DNA of 64,000 nt from Nilaparvata lugens (Eukaryota; Arthropoda; Insecta; Hemiptera; Delphacidae). Position 1 is the first letter of the stretch; the number at the start of each line of letters is the position of its first letter. The notes under the pieces were generated by a model. It was given only the letters and a program-made list of their open reading frames with translations, was not told the DNA's origin and made no database searches. A program made the translations under genes and the position numbers. The stretch is taken from contig NC_052511.1 of the NCBI RefSeq assembly GCF_014356525.2, positions 30,840,689 to 30,904,688 of the forward strand, given 5' to 3'. Positions 59,115-64,000 of the stretch are shown in pieces.

Positions 59115-60139
59115 AATGGGCGAGGAGTGCAGGGATCCAAACTTGGGCCTACTTTGTTTAATATCTTTATCAATGACTTGCCCAACAATGTGGATGGTGA
59201 ATTGATATTATATGCTGATGACACAACAATCTTGGTTAAAGGTAGCAATATCAGGAAGTCATGGAGCAAGCTAAGATTGCTGTACAACAGATCAACAGGT
59301 GGTTCAAAGATAATTCATTAAAGTTAAATATGAGTAGAACCAATGTTGTGAAGTTTTCTGCAAGAGGGGATGATAATGATCCACTGGTAATGGGATGGAA
59401 CTATCCTGCTTCTGAAAAAACAAAATTTTTAGGGGTGGAACTGCAGGGGAACTTGAAGGAGTGAGCCACGTGGAAAAGCTCCAAAAAAGACTGTATCATG
59501 CTCTCTTCACTCTGAGAACTGTAAAGGCAAATTCAAATATTACGACAGCTCTAAGGGTCTATCATGGATATTTCCTATCATTGATTAGATTTAGTATTCT
59601 ATTTTGGGGGTCAGGAAGGAACTATTTGAACACATGCTTCAAAATGCAGGAAAAAGCACTTGGGGTTGTTGAGGGAGTGAGTCCTTCTTCTTCCTGTAAA
59701 CCTATACTCAGGAGACTCCAGCTTCTTTCTGTTCCAGCTATCTATTTCTTGGAAGTGGTTTCTTTTGTGTTCAAAAATTCAGAAATTTTCAATGTTGACC
59801 GAATTAATCATGCATACAGAACTCGAGGTAGAAATGCATGTTTGTTCCAGCTCCCAATTCATAGTCTCTCTCTGCTTGAAAAAGGACCGTATTACTCAGG
59901 ATTGAAGTTTTATAATTGTATTTCAGAGGATATTAGGTTGTGTAGTGGTTATAGAGTGTTTTTATCTAAGATAACCAGGACATTGGTAGAGGCATGTCCC
60001 TATACAATAGAGGAGTGCTGCAACGCATTCTCAGGATCCCGATCCTGAACTTGACATGTTGCATGCCACTTGAGCCTTGCTCAATAATGTGTGGCTTTAC
60101 GCAACTAAATTGTAATAATAATAATAATAATAATAATAA
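59031..60139 (+). mobile_element. 5'-truncated LINE in unit B, (TAA)n tail
   Basis: Same boundaries as in unit A relative to the unit. Confidence 0.8.
59042..60047 (+). pseudogene. Reverse transcriptase fragment, unit B
   Basis: Carries the same early TGA, the same missing Pro in R-G-V-(P)-Q-G-S and the same frame change before GVSHVEKLQKRL as unit A. It has a private one-base deletion near 59250 (NIRKSWS instead of NNQEVMEQ) but keeps the C-terminal 195 codons (59461-60048) open, unlike unit A. The catalytic LYADDTTIL is intact. Together the two units show that the ancestor was already broken at three places. Confidence 0.85.
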
Positions 60140-60779
60140 AAATTTCAGTATCTGTTTTGAGTTGAATCCCAGACTCACTTCCAAAGTTCATCAGGCTGTG
60201 CATGATGTTTACAACACTATATTCAATGGAATATATAAACGTTCTTGCCAGATAATATTCCTCGTGAGATATATTCGTTAGTACCAAGAGTAGTATAGCA
60301 CTGCACAATAATAGCACTAGCACTACAAAGCAGTACGAATTGATCCATGGCATCCACAATAATTGATGGAAACAATAATATTCGCTCTAGTATGCTCCCG
60401 GTTGAGTTCAAACGCGTATTCCAAGTATTATCCCAGTTGTATATGTGTATTGAAGCTTAGAATAGAGGCTTGCTCTGATATAATATTATGGAACGCAGAT
60501 TCGTATAGAACAGGGATGATGGCCTATCACATGTATGGTGCAGCACAGCAAGGGAAGCATGGGCGGCTTGTTTTGAAATCAAAAGCTGATTAGCAAAGAA
60601 CATTACCATAGCAACTAACCGGGTATTGCTGTGTGATTCCTATTTGCAAGCTCTATTCTTCAGGTGGCTCTTCCCCTCTTCCATCTAAACGTCATACTGG
60701 TGAAACCCCTTCAGCTTTGAGTTGGCAGATGTTGAAGCCCTTCACAAATTCAGGTTCTGCTTTCTCTTCCATTCAGGTT
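60140..60779. other. No feature recognised
   Basis: Sequence downstream of the duplication. Short frames at 60223-60411 (-), 60363-60593 (+) and 60633-60842 (+) have no recognisable domain. Confidence 0.5.
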
Positions 60780-61170
60780 CTCATCTCACTGATTCTCACT
60801 CACAACCTTCAAAAACCTTTCTCCTTTCCTCCTGCAAGCTAATTCCTTTTACACATCATTTTCCTTTCCACTAATTCTCACTCCTGTACAATCCATCCCC
60901 TCTCCAGTTGTGTCTCATATTCACCCTCTTAATCTTACTCAATTGCTCTGTCATCTCATCTGCCTCTTATTACATCACTTTCTGATTGATAAAACTCTCA
61001 TGGCATCAAATAATAGCAAATATTTCTTTTTCATCTTCCTTTCCTTTGTGCTTTTTCGATATCACTGTCATCACATATCACCTCTTCGTTTTTCACCATT
61101 TTCCTAATCACCTTAGTTGAACTCTCGTTCATTTCCTCCCATATTATTCTTCTCATTTCTTTCATATTAT
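60780..61170 (-). repeat. Pyrimidine-rich tract (plus strand)
   Basis: C/T-rich (cctttctcctttcctcc, tcttcctttcctttgtgc). Confidence 0.65.
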
Positions 61171-61508
61171 GACGAATTCGGAACAAGGTTCTGTTCCATC
61201 CTCTGATTTCTTATGTAGGCCTACTACTCACATTACCCAATTCGTTAATCCAAACTATTTTTTAAATCTCAATCCCTCTTGTGCGACTTACATTTGGAGG
61301 CGAGAGAAGTACTGGTAGACCATATCAAATTTAAAAAAAAACGGTGATGTTATCTTCAAGGAATGCTGTCAATTGAAGTGAATCTACCACAGAAAATGGC
61401 CTGGTGAATCTATCCATGCTCTCACAATATTATAATGGTAGAGTGCGAGCAAGCAAAGGAGTCAGAGAAGTAAAGTGAGCCTATTCTATAGAATAGAATC
61501 TATAGTTA

Positions 61509-61970
61509 GCAGTCTTGCAATAGTTGGTTCAGATTGGGGAAAAAATTTTGTTACAAATGGGAGATTTGTTCCATACAGAGTAGAATAGAGCATAGTGGAT
61601 AACAGAAAATGAGTTTTTTAATTCCTTTCTACGTTTTTAAATTTTTTTATTGTTTTTAAATATTTTAAATTAATTATCTTCGTATTCCAACATCGCGACG
61701 ATACTCCTATTGGAATAAGATACATTTTCAAGCACGTCTTTTGAATAGTCTTTTATAATATTTCTGTGAAAGTTATCATATGATATAGACGTTAGATACT
61801 TATTAGATATAAAATACATACCCTAGTATTCATATTTGAATTATATTCGCATCTATGTTACCATTGTTCACTCTTTACAACTTTGGAACATTTTCCGTAA
61901 GCAGTCTCGCAATATTTGGTTCAGATTGGGAAAAAATTTTGTTACAAATGAAAGTTTCGTTTGATACAGA
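61509..61970 (+). repeat. Direct repeat pair of about 70 bp, 392 bp apart
   Basis: gcagtcttgcaatagttggt (61509) and gcagtctcgcaatatttggt (61901) are each followed by tcagattggg, aaaaaattttgttacaaatg and a gtttgatac/gttccatac word. The spacer is AT-rich. Confidence 0.85.
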
Positions 61971-62094
61971 AACATCGGGATGAATGATTGGAAATGAGGA
62001 AACAATATGACACCACCAGCCCAAACACAAACTGAAATATTTTTTTCCACGTTTAATTGATGTCGGTTTGTTCCTCTGGGCTTTGAATGGTTGC

Positions 62095-62515
62095 AAGGAT
62101 AGCTGTTGTGGGATTGTGATTGTGGATGGGTGAGGGAGGAGAAGCCTCGATTAAAGTTTGAGTTTTAGGTTGGGGTGGCGGCAGTAATGAGAGATCTTGT
62201 GCCACATATGTTGGAGGGATTTAGGTCTGATGAACGACCTGAAGGTCACAGGTCGGCAGCGGATCCTTCATGCTGACGAATATACAGCTCGGGTTTGACC
62301 TTAGTCGCAAATACTATGGGCAGTTCAGCAATGGTTGGACGGACTTTGACAGTCGGGAAACAAATACACGCGGAACACCCTCATTCACTAGGAAATACCC
62401 CACCGCACCCCTCCCTTACGTTCGCTATGGTACACATTTGGTGGAGAAACTTTTATGCACGTTCGTGAGTTTGGTTGGAACGCGTCAAAGTTGTTAGATG
62501 ACAAAATGTGAGTGT
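62095..62515. promoter_or_regulatory. GC-richer island with nuclear-receptor DR1, candidate regulatory element
   Basis: AGGTCACAGGTCG at 62243-62255 is a direct repeat of AGGTCR with one-base spacing (DR1), the type bound by HNF4/COUP/USP-class receptors. A further tgaccttag word lies near 62298. CpG-bearing unique text surrounds it (gtcggcagcggatcc, ctcccttacgttcgc). The 75-codon frame at 62270-62497 (+) has no recognisable domain; an exon is an alternative. Confidence 0.4.
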
Positions 62516-63011
62516 ATGGGTGGGGTTCAACTTACAGAGACTATTTTGAATTATTGTGCTCCATTGCGAGCTGTTTCAATGCATATTTCGAAAGATGTTA
62601 GTAGATGAATCTGATATTTGAAAATCATGATTACATTCATTTTTCTCCTCAAACTGGAAGTAATTATTAAATTCACAATAACGAACTTACTGTTACATCC
62701 TCACCGCATTTTCCCCATGCCTCAATTACGTGCAGTCGACAATACACTTCGGAAAAATGAGATATATATTATGATTAGATTTGATGTCGCATAGAAAAGA
62801 TATGAAGATGAGAAGAATGTTGTGAAAAAATTGGAGATCCCCGAAATTTCAGAATTATGTTGAAATTACTCCTTTGAAAAATCTTAAATTGAAGCAAATG
62901 TATCTCCTTCATCTCTTCATGATTGAATCATATCGTTTGTAACTTCATCCTGTAAATGAATTGTAAATTCATTTATTGATTCAAGATACACAATTATCAA
63001 TAAGAATAACT
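62516..63011. other. No feature recognised
   Basis: AT-rich, no credible frame. Confidence 0.5.
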
Positions 63012-63630
63012 TGTCAAATCAAATCAAATCAAAATTGTTTATTGTCATTACAAAACAAATTGCATAACAAGGTCAGGAACATTATTACAATTTATAACAT
63101 TCTCCATTAATCAATACATGAATAAGTAGTATGGTAACGTTTTGTAACACACTAACAATAGTAATAGTAATAACAAATCAACAATAATAAAAACAGGACA
63201 ACAACAATAATATTCTATATGTCTATAGATGCGTTATCAAGTGTCAAACATTCTACAAACTCATTAACACTGTAGACACAAAGCTCACACAACATAATCT
63301 TCCACGCATTTTTTTAAACTGCTCATATTTAATGCTCTGACTTCCGTTGGCAACAAGTTATAAATTTTCTTACCAAATTCATGAAAACTGTTCAGAGCTA
63401 GTTGTAAGTTACATTGACTTCTATGCAACAATATCTTCTGGCGTGTTCCATAATTGTGAATGTAATTATTTGTCTGCATTTCATGCATGTAACTTTTTAC
63501 ATACAACAGACACTCAAGAATAAAAAGAGATGGAACCGTCAGTATTCCTAGCTCTCTGATCAAAGGTTTACAATGAGTTCTACAGTGGACATTGAAAATA
63601 GCTCTCACAGCTCTTTTTTTGTAAAATCAT
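63012..63630 (-). mobile_element. 5'-truncated LINE with (TTTGA)n tail
   Basis: The minus strand ends in ACAATTTTGATTTGATTTGA (about 63040-63014), the same tail as the LINE at 49800. Coding text starts near 63627 after a stop, so truncation is at about 63630. Confidence 0.75.
63285..63626 (-). pseudogene. Reverse transcriptase C-terminal fragment
   Basis: The open frame begins FYKKRAVRAIFN at about 63626 and runs to a TAA-type stop at 63285. Motifs typical of the C-terminal end of insect non-LTR reverse transcriptases are RAIFN..CRTHCKPLIRELGI, then LTVPSLFILECLLYVK, YGTRQK and GKKIYNLLPTEVR. The catalytic domain is absent. About 113 codons remain uninterrupted. Confidence 0.75.
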
Positions 63631-64000
63631 GAGCTTTTTCTTTGAAATGAATGTTTGGTCTCATTCCTTTCTTTGATCCTAATTTGTCATTTTCACACCA
63701 CAACAATAATAGAGAAATAAAAGGAGATCAACTACTTAGAAAGTAAGTTATGAATTTCATTGTAACAATACACAGTCATCAATAACAAAAGCCCTAAATA
63801 TTGGGTTACTTTGAAATAAAAAATGACACTGTTGACAATCCTGTAAAATTATCAACCGTTATCAAACCGTTGTGAAAAATGAATGTCAATGTGAAATTTT
63901 TCAAGGACTACTAGGCTTCTAGAGGTAGAATGGAAACTGAAGATGGGTGTCCTCATTTGCGCTGAGATGAAGGCATTACAGGATGCCATAACAAAGAGGG
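63631..64000. other. No feature recognised
   Basis: AT-rich tail of the window; nothing supported. Confidence 0.5.

Larger units (their letters stand above)
56293..60139 (+). repeat. 3.8-kb tandem duplication, unit B
   Basis: Same sequence as unit A from CAAACGATAATCG to a (TAA)n run at 60113-60139. Small differences include an 18-base region near 58275 (an extra attacatatatat) and minor indels near 56315 and 56385. Confidence 0.95.

Noticed and set aside
1..64000. CRISPR array, bacterial operon, phage or endosymbiont insertion
   Set aside because: No regularly spaced direct repeats, no dense gene packing, and codon/AT texture plus LINEs and microsatellites are those of an insect nuclear genome.

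Overview
The window is AT-rich eukaryotic DNA with no operon structure, no rRNA, no functional tRNA and no CRISPR. It looks like insect intergenic or intronic sequence. Several interspersed repeats (at 1-430, 431-653, 1433-1647, 3465-4400 and 15785-16240) resemble families I associate with the brown planthopper Nilaparvata lugens. That species assignment is from memory and unverified, but a hemipteran host fits the mix of LINEs, a DUF4817-type DDE transposase and piggyBac relics. I found no intact protein-coding gene that I can defend. A few short open frames, best at 2328-2594 (-), could be exons or gene remnants and are marked as weak.

Layout. 1-4.9 kb is packed with interspersed repeats, including two inverted copies of one family (1433-1647 and 3165-3395) and two copies of another (1-430 and 3465-4400, the latter carrying a GT microsatellite and an internal tandem repeat). 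5.5-7.1 kb is a long purine-rich tract. 8.06-9.38 kb holds a dead DNA transposon whose first catalytic Asp is Val. 9.8-23 kb is mostly unique sequence with GC-richer islands, a foldback element at 15.6-15.8 kb, a 138-bp tandem duplication at 18.1 kb and a palindromic MITE at 22.97-23.15 kb. 24.1-25.9 kb is a decayed antisense LINE whose reverse transcriptase box is YAVY instead of YADD. 26-49 kb is mainly featureless AT-rich DNA with SINE fragments, LINE tails, a hairpin at 33.0 kb and a low-complexity Ala/Pro frame at 38.3 kb. 49.6-52.05 kb is an internally deleted piggyBac-like element with a second LINE nested in it. 52.47-60.14 kb is a head-to-tail duplication of a 3.8-kb unit, each copy ending in the same dead LINE. 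63.0-63.6 kb is another 5'-truncated LINE.

How the parts relate. The mobile elements appear non-autonomous or dead. Layering can be read at two places: the LINE at 49.8-51.1 kb interrupts the piggyBac relic, and the 3.8-kb duplication post-dates inactivation of its LINE because both copies share lesions. About a dozen GC-richer, CpG-containing islands of 150-430 bp stand out between repeats. Some carry strong transcription-factor words (a CRE pair at 9944-9967, an Ftz-F1/ERR word at 11506-11514, a nuclear-receptor DR1 at 62243-62255). They are candidate cis-regulatory elements of a gene outside the window; this is inference and needs cross-species alignment.

I did not find a convincing new biological system. 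The observations most worth a second look are the LINE-bounded tandem duplication, the nested piggyBac relic with its palindromic repeats, the foldback elements, and the series of GC islands.
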